Shown here: in pieces, positions 1-8,428 of the stretch
Position numbering within the stretch: the stretch's first letter is position 1
How the letters are laid out: each line of letters starts with the position of its first letter
Origin: Mycobacterium sp. Aquia_216
Lineage (GTDB): Bacteria; Actinomycetota; Actinomycetes; Mycobacteriales; Mycobacteriaceae
Assembly: GCF_026723865.1 (NCBI RefSeq)
Contig: NZ_CP113529.1
Span: forward strand, 248,001-312,000
Direction: 5' to 3'
DNA length: 64,000 nt
Made by a program: the position numbers and the translations under genes
The notes under the pieces: model-generated
Databases searched by the model: none
What the model saw: the letters and a program-made list of their open reading frames with translations, nothing else
What the model was told of the DNA's origin: nothing

Positions 1-81
1 GCGCGCAAGGGCGCCCGGGGCGCGCAAATTCGCCATTTCACCGCGGCCCCCATGCTCGAAGACGATGGGATTCCGGCATGA
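1..81 (+). CDS. eccCa1: EccCa1, C-terminal end only (partial)
   Basis: An open frame enters from the left edge and stops with TGA at 79-81, giving 26 residues that end in LEDDGIPA. Its place just before eccCb1 is that of EccCa1, the membrane-anchored half of the split ESX-1 motor ATPase. Too little is visible to confirm this from sequence alone, so the name rests mainly on synteny. Confidence 0.6.
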   Translation, partial: ARKGARGAQIRHFTAAPMLEDDGIPA

Positions 82-101
82 GTCGCGCCGGCGACGATGC
101 A

Positions 102-128
102 GTGGGGGCACCCCCACCCGCTTGCGGG
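102..128. repeat. Two back-to-back short hairpins between eccCa1 and eccCb1
   Basis: GTGGGGG at 102-108 pairs with CCCCCAC at 111-117, and CCCGC at 117-121 pairs with GCGGG at 124-128. The two stems share a base and fill almost the whole gap before the eccCb1 start. There is no T-run, so an intrinsic terminator is unlikely. It may be a dispersed palindromic element, or an mRNA structure that tunes EccCb1 translation. I saw no second copy in the window. Confidence 0.45.
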
Positions 129-142
129 GGGAAGCGGCGCCA

Positions 143-1918
143 ATGAGTGTCGAGAACAAGGGCCGGGCGCTCAGCGAGGTGGTGCTGGACCAACTCAGCA
201 CCGCGGAGTCACGGGCGTACAAGATGTGGCTGCCGCCGTTGACGGATCCAACGCCGCTCGACCAACTCGTGGAGCGCGCCAATCTACAACCGTTGTACTT
301 CCCGCTGGGGATCATGGACGAGCCGCGCCGGCACCTCCAAGAACCGTGGGGCGTCGACGTTTCCGGGGGCGGCGGCAACATCGGCATTGGAGGTGCGCCG
401 CAGACCGGGAAGTCGACGCTGCTGCAGACCCTGATGTTGTCGGCGGCCGTTACCCACACCCCGCGCCAGGTCCAGTTCTACTGCATCGACCTCGGCGGTG
501 GCGGGCTGATGTATCTCGACAGCCTGCCCCACGTCGGTGGGGTGGCCACCCGATCAGAGCCCGACCGGGTGATGCGGGTGATAGCGGAGGTGCAGGCCGT
601 TCTGCGGCAACGAGAAGCCACCTTCAAGGAGCATCGCGTGGGTTCGATCGCGTCCTACCGCGAATTGCGCGCCGATCCCAACCAGCCGGTGGCCGCCGAC
701 CCGTTCGGCGACGTCTTCCTCGTCATCGACGGGTGGCCGGCTTTCGTCGGTGAGTTCCCCGACCTCGAAGGACACGTTCAGACGCTGGCGGCGCAGGGGC
801 TGTCGTTCGGCGTCCACACCATCATCACCACGCCGCGCTGGACGGAACTCAAAGCGCGCGTGCGCGATTACCTCGGTACCAAGATCGAGTTCCGGCTGGG
901 CGACGTCAACGACACCCAGTTGGACCGCGCCACCCGCGACATCCCGGCGAACCGACCGGGCCGGGGGATGTCGGTAGAGAAGCACCACCTGATGATGGGC
1001 GTGCCCAGGCTCGACGGCGTCCACAGCACCGACAACCTGGTGGAGGCGATCACGGTCGCGGTGAATCACGTTGCGGCGCAGACCACGGAGGAGGCGCCGC
1101 GGGTCCGGGTGTTGCCGGAGCGCATCCACCTGTACGAGCTCGACCCGAGCCCACCCGGCCCGGAATCCGACTACCGCAGTCGCTGGACCATTCCGGTCGG
1201 CATCCGCGAGACGGACCTGTCGGTGGCCTACGCCAACATGTACGCCACGAACCACCTGCTGATCTTCGGCGCAGCCAAGTCGGGCAAGACAACCATTGCC
1301 CATGCCATTGCCCGGGCCATCTGTGCCCGCAACAGCCCGGACCAAGTGCGCTTCATGCTGGCGGACTACCGTTCCGGTCTCCTGGACGCGGTGCCGGAGA
1401 GCCATCTCCTCGCTGCCGGAGCGATCAACCGCAATGCGCAATCGCTGGACGAATCCATCAAGGCGCTCGCGATCAACCTGCAAAAGCGCTTGCCGCCGGC
1501 CGACCTGACTACCTCGCAGTTGCGCTCCCGGTCATGGTGGACGGGATTCGATCTGGTGCTTTTGGTCGACGATTGGCACATGATCGTCGGTGCTTCCGGC
1601 GGTATGCCACCAATGTTGCCGTTGGCTCCATTGTTACCGGCGGCTCCGGATATCGGATTGCACATCATCGTCACCTGCCAAATGAGCCAGGCTTATAAGT
1701 CGACCATGGACAAGTTCGTCGGTGCCGCCTTCGGGGCGGGATCCCCGACCCTGTTCCTTTCCGGCGACAAGCAGGACTTCCCTTCGAGAGAGTTTCAGGT
1801 GAAGCGACGGCCTCCTGGCCAGGGATTTCTGGTCACGCCGGATGGCAAGGACGTCATCCAGGCCGCCTACATCGATCCTCCAGAAGAAGTGCATCCAGCA
1901 TCGGGGGCGGGCGGTTAG
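143..1918 (+). CDS. eccCb1: ESX-1 motor ATPase subunit EccCb1
   Basis: This is the cytosolic half of the ESX-1 FtsK/SpoIIIE-type motor, which works with EccCa1 at the inner membrane and recognises the C-terminus of EsxB. The product is 591 aa, the same length as Rv3871 as I recall it, and very similar throughout. Two ATPase domains are visible: a Walker [10 protein letters not shown] near residues 84-92 and a second, GAAKSGKTT, near 376-384, each followed by a hydrophobic Walker B strand ([18 protein letters not shown]). I chose the ATG at 143 because the product then begins like the family ([21 protein letters not shown]). An upstream in-frame ATG at 65 would overlap eccCa1 and run through the hairpin element. 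Confidence 0.97.
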   Translation: MSVENKGRALSEVVLDQLSTAESRAYKMWLPPLTDPTPLDQLVERANLQPLYFPLGIMDEPRRHLQEPWGVDVSGGGGNIGIGGAPQTGKSTLLQTLMLSAAVTHTPRQVQFYCIDLGGGGLMYLDSLPHVGGVATRSEPDRVMRVIAEVQAVLRQREATFKEHRVGSIASYRELRADPNQPVAADPFGDVFLVIDGWPAFVGEFPDLEGHVQTLAAQGLSFGVHTIITTPRWTELKARVRDYLGTKIEFRLGDVNDTQLDRATRDIPANRPGRGMSVEKHHLMMGVPRLDGVHSTDNLVEAITVAVNHVAAQTTEEAPRVRVLPERIHLYELDPSPPGPESDYRSRWTIPVGIRETDLSVAYANMYATNHLLIFGAAKSGKTTIAHAIARAICARNSPDQVRFMLADYRSGLLDAVPESHLLAAGAINRNAQSLDESIKALAINLQKRLPPADLTTSQLRSRSWWTGFDLVLLVDDWHMIVGASGGMPPMLPLAPLLPAAPDIGLHIIVTCQMSQAYKSTMDKFVGAAFGAGSPTLFLSGDKQDFPSREFQVKRRPPGQGFLVTPDGKDVIQAAYIDPPEEVHPASGAGG

Positions 1919-2177
1919 GATTATCGCAACGCCCATTACGGGACCCGGAACTAAACCGCGATAAGCGGCCCGGGGACCGGCATTGTGCGATTAGGCTTTC
2001 ACCGCGACAGAAATGGTTTGCGTTCACGCAGAATTTGATATTTGTTCACGCGCAATTCGAGGAGGGCGCCGCCGAATGCAACCCATCTCGAATCGTTCGC
2101 GTGGCAGGAATCTTCGCGCAACAGCAAACCGCAATAACTAACCCACCACGCACCTCGCAACCAAGGGAGACGGAGCC
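1919..2177 (+). other. Intergenic gap where PE35 is expected
   Basis: In H37Rv the 99-residue PE35 gene lies between eccCb1 and PPE68. Only 259 bases remain here, too few for it, and no PE N-terminal sequence is seen in any frame. One plus-strand frame reads HAQFEEGAAE near 2047-2076, faintly like the Y-x-Q-x-D-D-G-A-A tail of PE35, but the residues upstream do not match, so chance is likely. A possible 21-codon reading frame (ATG 2076 to TAA 2141, with GGAGGG ten bases upstream) also lies here; I do not count it as a gene. Confidence 0.6.
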
Positions 2178-3398
2178 ATGCTGTGGCACGCCATGCCACC
2201 GGAGCTGAACACCGCACGGCTGATGGCCGGCGCGGGTCCGGCGCCGATGCTCCAAGCCGCCGCGGGGTGGGAGGCGCTGGCCGCCTCGCTGGAGGCGCAG
2301 GCCGCCGAGTTGGCCACCCTCCTGGCCGCCCTCAAGGGATCGTGGACCGGGATGGGCAGCGAGCGCGCGACGGCCGCGGCCGCGCCGATGGTGACGTGGT
2401 TGGAGACTGCCGCGATGGCCGCGCAGAAGCGGGGCATGCAGGCCGCGGCGCAGGCGGCCGCATACGTGAAGGCGTTGGGAATGACGCCGTCGCTACCGGA
2501 GATCGCGACGAACCACATCACCCACACGGTTCTGACGGCTACCAACTTCTTCGGTATCAACACGATGCCGATCGGCTTCAACGAAGCCGACTACTTCGTC
2601 CGGATGTGGAACCAGGCCGGCGGCGCCATGGACATCTATGCGGCCGAAACTCTGGCCAACACAACGTTCGAACCCCTTCCCGAGATGACGCCGATCGTCG
2701 CACCCGGGGTGGGCGAGGCCGAGACAGCCGGGCTGCTGGGCGCCATGGCCCAGACGGCCTCCGGCGATGGGTCCTCGGCTTTGCTTCAGGCCGCAACCGA
2801 CGCGGCGGACGACGCGGACGACGTAGACGACCTCGCCCCCACCCCTGGCGGCATGGACCAAATCTCGCAGTTCATGGGCGGATTGGGCCAACTGGGCGCA
2901 CCCATGCAGCAGCTGATGCAGCCGCTGCAGCAACTGACGTCCATGGCCGGCCAGTCGTCCACCGGCATGGGCGGATTGGGGGGTCCGGCCGGCGTGGGCG
3001 CTGATCTGGCGGGCGGGAAGCTGGGCGGCACCGGCGTCGGTCAGGTGGGCCTGCTCGGCGCGCCTCCACTGTCCAGCCATCCGTTGGCGGGCGGATCCGG
3101 CGCAAGCGTGGGCATGGGGCTGATGCACGCGGAGACGTTGCCCGGATCCGGCGGCTCGGCGGCCCGCACATCCATGATGTCCGAATTCATCGACAAGCCC
3201 GTCGGCCCCGCCGGCGCCAGCGCCGGATCATCGGCCGCAGGCGGCGCCGCACCGATGGGTGCCGCGGGAGCCGGTGCGCAATCCGGCACGGGCTCCAAGC
3301 CTGGTCTGGCCCCGGTGGCGCTTGCGCGAGACGACGAAGAAGGCAAAACCGTCCACTACGACGAGCTGCACGACGTAGACGACGGAGACGACTGGTGA
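2178..3398 (+). CDS. PPE68: ESX-1 PPE protein PPE68
   Basis: PPE68 is an ESX-1-associated cell-envelope protein that normally pairs with PE35 and is chaperoned by EspG1. The 406-aa product (about 368 in H37Rv) begins [15 protein letters not shown], carrying the Pro-Pro-Glu signature, followed by the helical PPE domain to about residue 175 with the usual SWTG (WxG-type) turn. The rest is Gly/Ala/Met-rich low complexity and ends in an acidic tail ([22 protein letters not shown]). A clear AAGGGAG site precedes the ATG. It is followed by esxB after 88 bases. Odd point: its PE partner gene is missing from the locus. Confidence 0.95.
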   Translation: MLWHAMPPELNTARLMAGAGPAPMLQAAAGWEALAASLEAQAAELATLLAALKGSWTGMGSERATAAAAPMVTWLETAAMAAQKRGMQAAAQAAAYVKALGMTPSLPEIATNHITHTVLTATNFFGINTMPIGFNEADYFVRMWNQAGGAMDIYAAETLANTTFEPLPEMTPIVAPGVGEAETAGLLGAMAQTASGDGSSALLQAATDAADDADDVDDLAPTPGGMDQISQFMGGLGQLGAPMQQLMQPLQQLTSMAGQSSTGMGGLGGPAGVGADLAGGKLGGTGVGQVGLLGAPPLSSHPLAGGSGASVGMGLMHAETLPGSGGSAARTSMMSEFIDKPVGPAGASAGSSAAGGAAPMGAAGAGAQSGTGSKPGLAPVALARDDEEGKTVHYDELHDVDDGDDW

Positions 3399-3486
3399 GC
3401 ATCCACCACAGCAGACTTCCCGGCCGCCCGGGCCGGAAGACTTGCCATCACTTGGCGAGGACAGAGCACACAGAAAAGAGTCCAAC

Positions 3487-3798
3487 ATGGCAGAAATGAA
3501 AACCGATGCCAGTGCCCTCAGCGCGGAGGCCGCCAACTTCGACCGGATCGCCAGCGAGCTCACCACGGTCATCAACGGGGTAGAGCACACCGGCGGCGAA
3601 CTGGCCGGCCACTGGAAAGGCTCGGCCGGCTCGGCGGCGCAGCAGGCGTTGGGTCGCTTCCACGAAGCAGGCCAGGCGCAGATCAAGGCGCTCACCGACA
3701 TTCACGAGAAGATCAGCCAGGCCGGTATCCAGTACAGCCGGACCAGCGACGAGCAGACCAGTGCCCTGCAGTCGCAAGCATCGAACATGGGCTTCTGA
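3487..3798 (+). CDS. esxB: EsxB (CFP-10), WXG100 secreted antigen
   Basis: EsxB forms the 1:1 heterodimer with EsxA exported by ESX-1, and its C-terminus is the docking signal for EccCb1. The product is 103 aa (100 in H37Rv). The WXG turn is W43-K-G45, the start MAEMKTDA is canonical, and it ends in NMGF like the EccCb1-binding tail QMGF. The start at 3487 was chosen over an upstream in-frame ATG by homology. Odd: the general type VII export motif YxxxD/E reads Y83-S-R-T-S-D-E here, so the acidic residue falls at +5, not +4, because of a small insertion. Confidence 0.97.
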   Translation: MAEMKTDASALSAEAANFDRIASELTTVINGVEHTGGELAGHWKGSAGSAAQQALGRFHEAGQAQIKALTDIHEKISQAGIQYSRTSDEQTSALQSQASNMGF

Positions 3799-3841
3799 GC
3801 CCACCTAACCCCTCAACATCAGATAGAAGCGGAGAAAAATT

Positions 3842-4132
3842 ATGTCCGAAGCACAGTCATGGAATTTCGGCGGTATCGAGGCCGGCGCGAGTGCTATCGC
3901 GGGATCGGTGCAGACCGTTCACAGTCTTCTCGATGAAGGCAACCAGTCGCTCGGCAAGCTTGCCGAGGCGTGGGGCGGTACCGGTTCGGAAGCCTACCAG
4001 GCCGTCCAGAAGGACTGGGACTCAAAGTCTCTCGAACTCAACAACTCATTGCAGTCGCTGTCGACGGCGATCAGTGAGGCCAGCCAGACGATGTCCCACA
4101 CGGAGTCCGGCGTCACCGGGATGTTCACCTAG
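3842..4132 (+). CDS. esxA: EsxA (ESAT-6), WXG100 secreted antigen
   Basis: EsxA is the main ESX-1 substrate, linked in pathogens to phagosomal membrane damage. The 96-aa product (95 in H37Rv) starts [17 protein letters not shown] and carries the WXG turn W44-G-G46 between two helices. It ends SGVTGMFT, close to the SGVTGMFA of M. tuberculosis. It lies 43 bases after esxB, behind a purine-rich GCGGAGAAA site, and is surely co-transcribed with it. Confidence 0.98.
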   Translation: MSEAQSWNFGGIEAGASAIAGSVQTVHSLLDEGNQSLGKLAEAWGGTGSEAYQAVQKDWDSKSLELNNSLQSLSTAISEASQTMSHTESGVTGMFT

Positions 4133-4235
4133 AACGCACACAACATCGAAATGCGGGATCGGGCGAGTTCAACCTGATGGGAGAACTCGCCTCTTCTCGT
4201 GTCCCACCGAATAGCTAGATTTCTGAGAGGTTCTC

Positions 4236-6020
4236 ATGGGAGCCGATTACGACCGGCTCTTTCAGTCGCCCGCGGGGGGCGAGGTCCCGGACGACGATTC
4301 GGGATTCGACATCGATGCCGGCTTCGACATCGATGCGGCTGGCGGCGCGCCGCCCACGCCGACGAGCGCGCCCACAACCCCTGCCCAGGCTCCGCCTCCC
4401 CTGCCGGTCGACTGGAGCGACCCACCCCCGCCAGCGCGGCAAGCAACGCCCCGGCCCCCCATGCCGGTGGACCGGATCGACCCACCCCCGCCACCCCAAC
4501 CCGGACCCCCGCGGACCCCCATGCCGGTCAACTACGACCAGCTCTTTACTCCGGGCGAAGATATCGAAACCCACTCGGACACAGCGGGTTCGGAATTCGA
4601 CGTGAATTCGGGATTCGATGCGAGCGCGCCACCGACTCCGGCCGGCTCACCCAAGCCCAACGGGCACGCACCGCCCCCGATGCCGGTCGACTGGAATGAC
4701 CGAGCCACACCGCCCCGGCCCGAAAACCACCGGCCCCCAATGCCCGTCGATCGGAACAGCCAGCCCCCACCGGCGCGGCCGAAACCGCCGCCGATCGAAC
4801 CCGACCCCCCGCCGGCGGCCCTTGCCCCGCACACACGACCCGCGCGTCACGGGCCTCGCGACCCCGCCGAGACCCGACCCACCCCCACCTCCAACGCGCC
4901 ACACAGCCGTCGTGCCAACCCGGAACAGCGCCGCACCAAACCTGACCCCCCGCCACCACGGTCACGCCCGGGACCACCTGCACCGGCGGCCAATGGCCGC
5001 CCGGCTCCCCCGCCGCCGCGGCGCGCTAGAAGCGTTGCACCACAACTAGATTCGCCATCACCGCAGGCGCCCGGCGATCAACCCTTACCCGGCGCGACTT
5101 CCCATATCGCGGTCAAACCCGCCAAGAAGTCGACTACCCGGATGGTTTCCCGACGAGGCTGGCGGCGTTGGGTTCATAAGCTGACGCGCATCAATGTGGG
5201 ATTGTCACGCGACGAGAAATACGACTTGGACCTACGCAACCGTATTCGCCGCAGTCCCCGCGGTTCCTATCAAATCGCGATTTTGGGTCTGAAGGGAGGA
5301 GTCGGCAAGACGACCGTGACAGTCACCCTCGGTTCGGCGTTCGCACAGGTGCGGCGCGATCGGATCCTGGCTTTCGACGCCGATGCGAGTTGTGGGAACC
5401 TCGCCGATCGGGCTGGACGCCAGTCCGACGCTACCATCGCGGATCTGTTGGCCGACAAAGATTTAACGCACTACAACGATGTCCGCGCGCATACCAGCGC
5501 TAACGCGGTCAACCTCGAAGTACTTCCCGGGGAGGACTACAGCACGGCACGTCGCGCGTTCAGCGAATCGGATTGGCACTATGCGTCAGACGCGGTATCG
5601 AGGTTCTACAACCTGGTGCTGGCCGACTGCGGGGCCGGACTGTTCGACCCGGTGACCCGAGGTGTGCTTTCGACGGCGTCGGCGGTGGTTATCGTGACCA
5701 ACGCATCGGTCGACGGAGCCCGGCAAGCCGCGGTCGCGATCGATTGGCTGCGCAATAACGGCCATCAGGATCTACTGGCCCGCGCAACGGTGGCGATCAA
5801 CCACGTGTCCCCGGGAGAAACCAATATCGCTGTCGCTGATCTGGTGCGGCAGTTCGAGCAGTATGTACAGCCCGGTCGGGTCATCGTGTTGCCCTGGGAT
5901 AAACACATCGCGGCCGGCACCGAGATTCAGTTGAGCCTTCTGGACCCCATGTACAAGCGTAAGATCCTGGAGCTAGCCGCAGCATTGTCCGATGATTTCG
6001 ACAGGGGTGAACGTCGTTGA
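4236..6020 (+). CDS. espI: EspI, proline-rich MinD-like ATPase of ESX-1
   Basis: EspI (Rv3876 family) is an ESX-1-associated protein reported to lower secretion when ATP is limiting. The 594-aa product (666 in H37Rv) has a Pro-rich N-terminal half to about residue 290 with five PMPVD-like repeats, then a basic linker, then a ParA/MinD-type domain with deviant Walker A KGGVGKTT near 353-360, DADASCG, and a C-terminus typical of the family (YKRKILELAAALSDDF). The N-terminal module (YDRLF...GFDIDAGFDID...PVDW) appears to recur as YDQLF...FDVNSGFD...PVDW, which suggests an internal duplication. Its stop overlaps the eccD1 start. Confidence 0.95.
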   Translation: MGADYDRLFQSPAGGEVPDDDSGFDIDAGFDIDAAGGAPPTPTSAPTTPAQAPPPLPVDWSDPPPPARQATPRPPMPVDRIDPPPPPQPGPPRTPMPVNYDQLFTPGEDIETHSDTAGSEFDVNSGFDASAPPTPAGSPKPNGHAPPPMPVDWNDRATPPRPENHRPPMPVDRNSQPPPARPKPPPIEPDPPPAALAPHTRPARHGPRDPAETRPTPTSNAPHSRRANPEQRRTKPDPPPPRSRPGPPAPAANGRPAPPPPRRARSVAPQLDSPSPQAPGDQPLPGATSHIAVKPAKKSTTRMVSRRGWRRWVHKLTRINVGLSRDEKYDLDLRNRIRRSPRGSYQIAILGLKGGVGKTTVTVTLGSAFAQVRRDRILAFDADASCGNLADRAGRQSDATIADLLADKDLTHYNDVRAHTSANAVNLEVLPGEDYSTARRAFSESDWHYASDAVSRFYNLVLADCGAGLFDPVTRGVLSTASAVVIVTNASVDGARQAAVAIDWLRNNGHQDLLARATVAINHVSPGETNIAVADLVRQFEQYVQPGRVIVLPWDKHIAAGTEIQLSLLDPMYKRKILELAAALSDDFDRGERR

Positions 6021-7585
6021 GCGCGCCCACCGCCACTGAAACTGCTGGCGGCGCGGGAGCCGCCGCCGCTCCGGCAGCCCCGGGCGCCGGGGCGGCCAAG
6101 CCCTCGACCACCCGGGTCACGATCCTTACCGGCCGGCGGATGACCGATGTCGTGCTGCCCTCCTCGGCGCCGATAGAAACTTATGTCGACGACACCGTCT
6201 CGGTGTTGGCTGAAATCTTGGGAGAAACGCCGGCGGATGTCCTCGCCGGTTTCGATTTTGCCGCGCAGGGCGCGTGGACGTTTGCCCGCCCGGGAGCCCC
6301 CCCGCTGCAGGCCGACCAATCATTGGACGACGCGGTCGTCGTCGATGGCTCGTTGTTGACCCTGGTACCGGTGAGTCGTACCGAGCGGTACCGTCCGCTC
6401 GTCGAGGACGTCATCGATGCGATCGCGGTGCTGGACGAATCGCCGGAGTTCGACCGGGCGGCGCTGAATCGCTTTGTCGGGGTGGCCATTCCAGTCGTGA
6501 CGTTGGCGATGACCGGAATCGGCGCCGTGGCGTGGGCGGCTAACGGGCACCATCTGTGGTGGCCGATCGGGTTAGGGGCCGCGGGGCTGATTGTCTTGTT
6601 GGGCAGCTGGGCCGCCAACAGGTTCTATCGGAACCCGAACTTGTCGGAGAGCCTGCTGGCGACTGCGTTTCCCCTGATCGTGGTGGCCGTCGCCATGGCC
6701 ATCCCGCGACCGCGCGGGATGGTCGGCTCGTTGGGGCCGCCGCAGTTCGCCGCCGGCGCCGCGGCGCTGCTGTTCTTGACGCTGATCTCGCGGGGCGGTC
6801 CTCATCGCCGTATCGAGCTTGCCTCGTTCGCCGCGGTCACGGGGATCATGCTCACCGCGACCGCCTTCGCCTACGGATACGGCTGGCAGCAGTGGGTGCC
6901 GGCAGCGGCAATCGTGTTCGGTTTGTTCACCGTGACCAACGCGGCCAAGTTGACCGTCGTCTTCGCACGGATCGCCCTGCCGCCGATCCCCGCTCCCGGC
7001 GAGACCGTGGAACACGAGGAATTGCTTGATCCCATCGCGGGCGAGGAAGCCACCGGAGACGAAGAGACGCGGACCTGGCAGGCCATCATCGCGTCGGTGC
7101 CGGATTCCGCCGTGCGACTTACCGAACGCAGCCAACTCGCCAAGCAGCTGCTGACCGGGTTCGTCGCGGCCGGCACCCTAATTCTTGCCGCCGGTGTCAT
7201 CGCGATTTTGGTGCGCGGACACTTCTTCGTGCACAGCCTGGTGGTGGCCGGTTTGGTGACGGTGATGTGCGCGTTCAGATCGAGGCTCTATGCGCAGCGC
7301 TGGTGCGCGTGGGCGCTACTGGCGGCCACCGTCGCCATACCCATTGGGGTGACCATCCGGTTGAGCATCTGGTACCCGCAAAGCGCGAAGTGGTTCGTGG
7401 TTGTTCTGTTGGTGGGAGGCCTGATCGCGCTGGCGATAGTGGGCGCCGCGGCCGGCTTCCGGCGAATCACGCCGGTGATGAAGCGGGCCCTGGAATTGTT
7501 CGACGGCGCCGTAGTCGCGGCCATTCTCCCGTTATTGCTCTGGATAACCGGCATCTATGACACAGTCCGCAATATCCAATTCTGA
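6017..7585 (+). CDS. eccD1: ESX-1 membrane channel component EccD1
   Basis: EccD is the multi-spanning channel-forming subunit of type VII systems. The 522-aa product (511 in H37Rv) has a ubiquitin-like cytosolic N-domain (TRVTILTGRRMTDVVLP... to about residue 125, ending SRTERYRPLVEDVIDAIAVLDESPEFDR) and then about eleven hydrophobic segments to the C-terminus (LLLWITGIYDTVRNIQF). I chose the TTG at 6017, which overlaps the espI stop as TTGA, because the product then begins MSAPT like the family. This implies translational coupling to espI. Confidence 0.95.
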   Translation: MSAPTATETAGGAGAAAAPAAPGAGAAKPSTTRVTILTGRRMTDVVLPSSAPIETYVDDTVSVLAEILGETPADVLAGFDFAAQGAWTFARPGAPPLQADQSLDDAVVVDGSLLTLVPVSRTERYRPLVEDVIDAIAVLDESPEFDRAALNRFVGVAIPVVTLAMTGIGAVAWAANGHHLWWPIGLGAAGLIVLLGSWAANRFYRNPNLSESLLATAFPLIVVAVAMAIPRPRGMVGSLGPPQFAAGAAALLFLTLISRGGPHRRIELASFAAVTGIMLTATAFAYGYGWQQWVPAAAIVFGLFTVTNAAKLTVVFARIALPPIPAPGETVEHEELLDPIAGEEATGDEETRTWQAIIASVPDSAVRLTERSQLAKQLLTGFVAAGTLILAAGVIAILVRGHFFVHSLVVAGLVTVMCAFRSRLYAQRWCAWALLAATVAIPIGVTIRLSIWYPQSAKWFVVVLLVGGLIALAIVGAAAGFRRITPVMKRALELFDGAVVAAILPLLLWITGIYDTVRNIQF

Positions 7586-7690
7586 CCCGGTCGGGCACTG
7601 CGACGATGAACCGAGAAATATTGCTGCACTTGGCATGCAGCGACTTCGGTAAAATCTCTGTGATAGCCACGCACACAAAGGGACGAGACC

Positions 7691-8425
7691 ATGACTGAAT
7701 CACTGGTGGTGGACCCCGCTCGGCTCAAAACTAACGGGATCGCCGTGCGCGACCAGGTATTGCCTGCTGCGCCACCACCGATTTCGGCGACCGGAGCCGA
7801 TTCCGTGTCGGCGGCCATCAACCAAACGATGCCGATAATCGAATCTCCCGTGATCACCGGGTTGCCGGATGTCCAAGCCGCGCTGACCAATACGGGATCG
7901 AAAATCGTCACTGCGGCCGAAATGTACGCCCAGACCGACCAGTTGCTCGGCGAGCACGTCGCCAAGGTTCAGTTCCTGGCCACGGCCGAACCCGCCGGGA
8001 CGGACCCACCGGCGAGGGCCGCGGCACCCAGACTGCCGGGTGCCGAGACGACGGACAAGAACGACGACAAGACTCCCGACAAGAAGCCCGACAAGAAGCC
8101 GCAACCGGCCGCACCCAGCAATCTCAATCAGCTGGCGGGCCTGACCCAGGCGGCGCAACCCCTCACCCAGGGCATGCAAGGCCTCATGCAGAGCGTGCAG
8201 CAGGCCGGCGGAGGCATGGGCAACGCGGGCGCGGCGCCGGCAAAGCTCGCCGACGACACCAAGAAGGACGGCACGCAAGAGCCGGCCGACGAATCGCGCT
8301 TGGTCGACGCAACGACGAAGGACGCCGACGGCGCCGCGTCGGGCAAGCAAGGCTCCGGGAGTGCTCCCGTCCAGGCTCCGGCCGGCGGCCGACCGCAGAC
8401 GACGCAGCCAGAGACTGCGCTCTGA
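7691..8425 (+). CDS. espJ: EspJ, ESX-1 secretion-associated protein
   Basis: This is an ESX-1 substrate-like protein of the Rv3878 family, 244 aa (280 in H37Rv). The first 95 residues match the family (VDPARL, ADSVSAAINQTMP.IES, GLPDVQAALT, YAQTDQLLGEH) and contain a proper YxxxD motif, Y-A-Q-T-D. The rest is Ala/Pro/Gln-rich with a Lys-Asp block (DKNDDKTPDKKPDKKP) and a hydrophilic tail. GGGACGAG precedes the ATG. The gene ends three bases from the convergent espK. Confidence 0.9.
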   Translation: MTESLVVDPARLKTNGIAVRDQVLPAAPPPISATGADSVSAAINQTMPIIESPVITGLPDVQAALTNTGSKIVTAAEMYAQTDQLLGEHVAKVQFLATAEPAGTDPPARAAAPRLPGAETTDKNDDKTPDKKPDKKPQPAAPSNLNQLAGLTQAAQPLTQGMQGLMQSVQQAGGGMGNAGAAPAKLADDTKKDGTQEPADESRLVDATTKDADGAASGKQGSGSAPVQAPAGGRPQTTQPETAL

Positions 8426-8428
8426 CCG

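Noticed and set aside
5270..5458. Short frames opposite the Walker A region of espI
   Set aside because: Shadows of a conserved coding sequence with no start site or similarity.
8001..8110. AAGCCCGACAAG repeats in espJ as a possible CRISPR or regulatory repeat
   Set aside because: They encode a Lys-Pro-Asp-rich linker in frame, have no spacers, and occur only in a few units.
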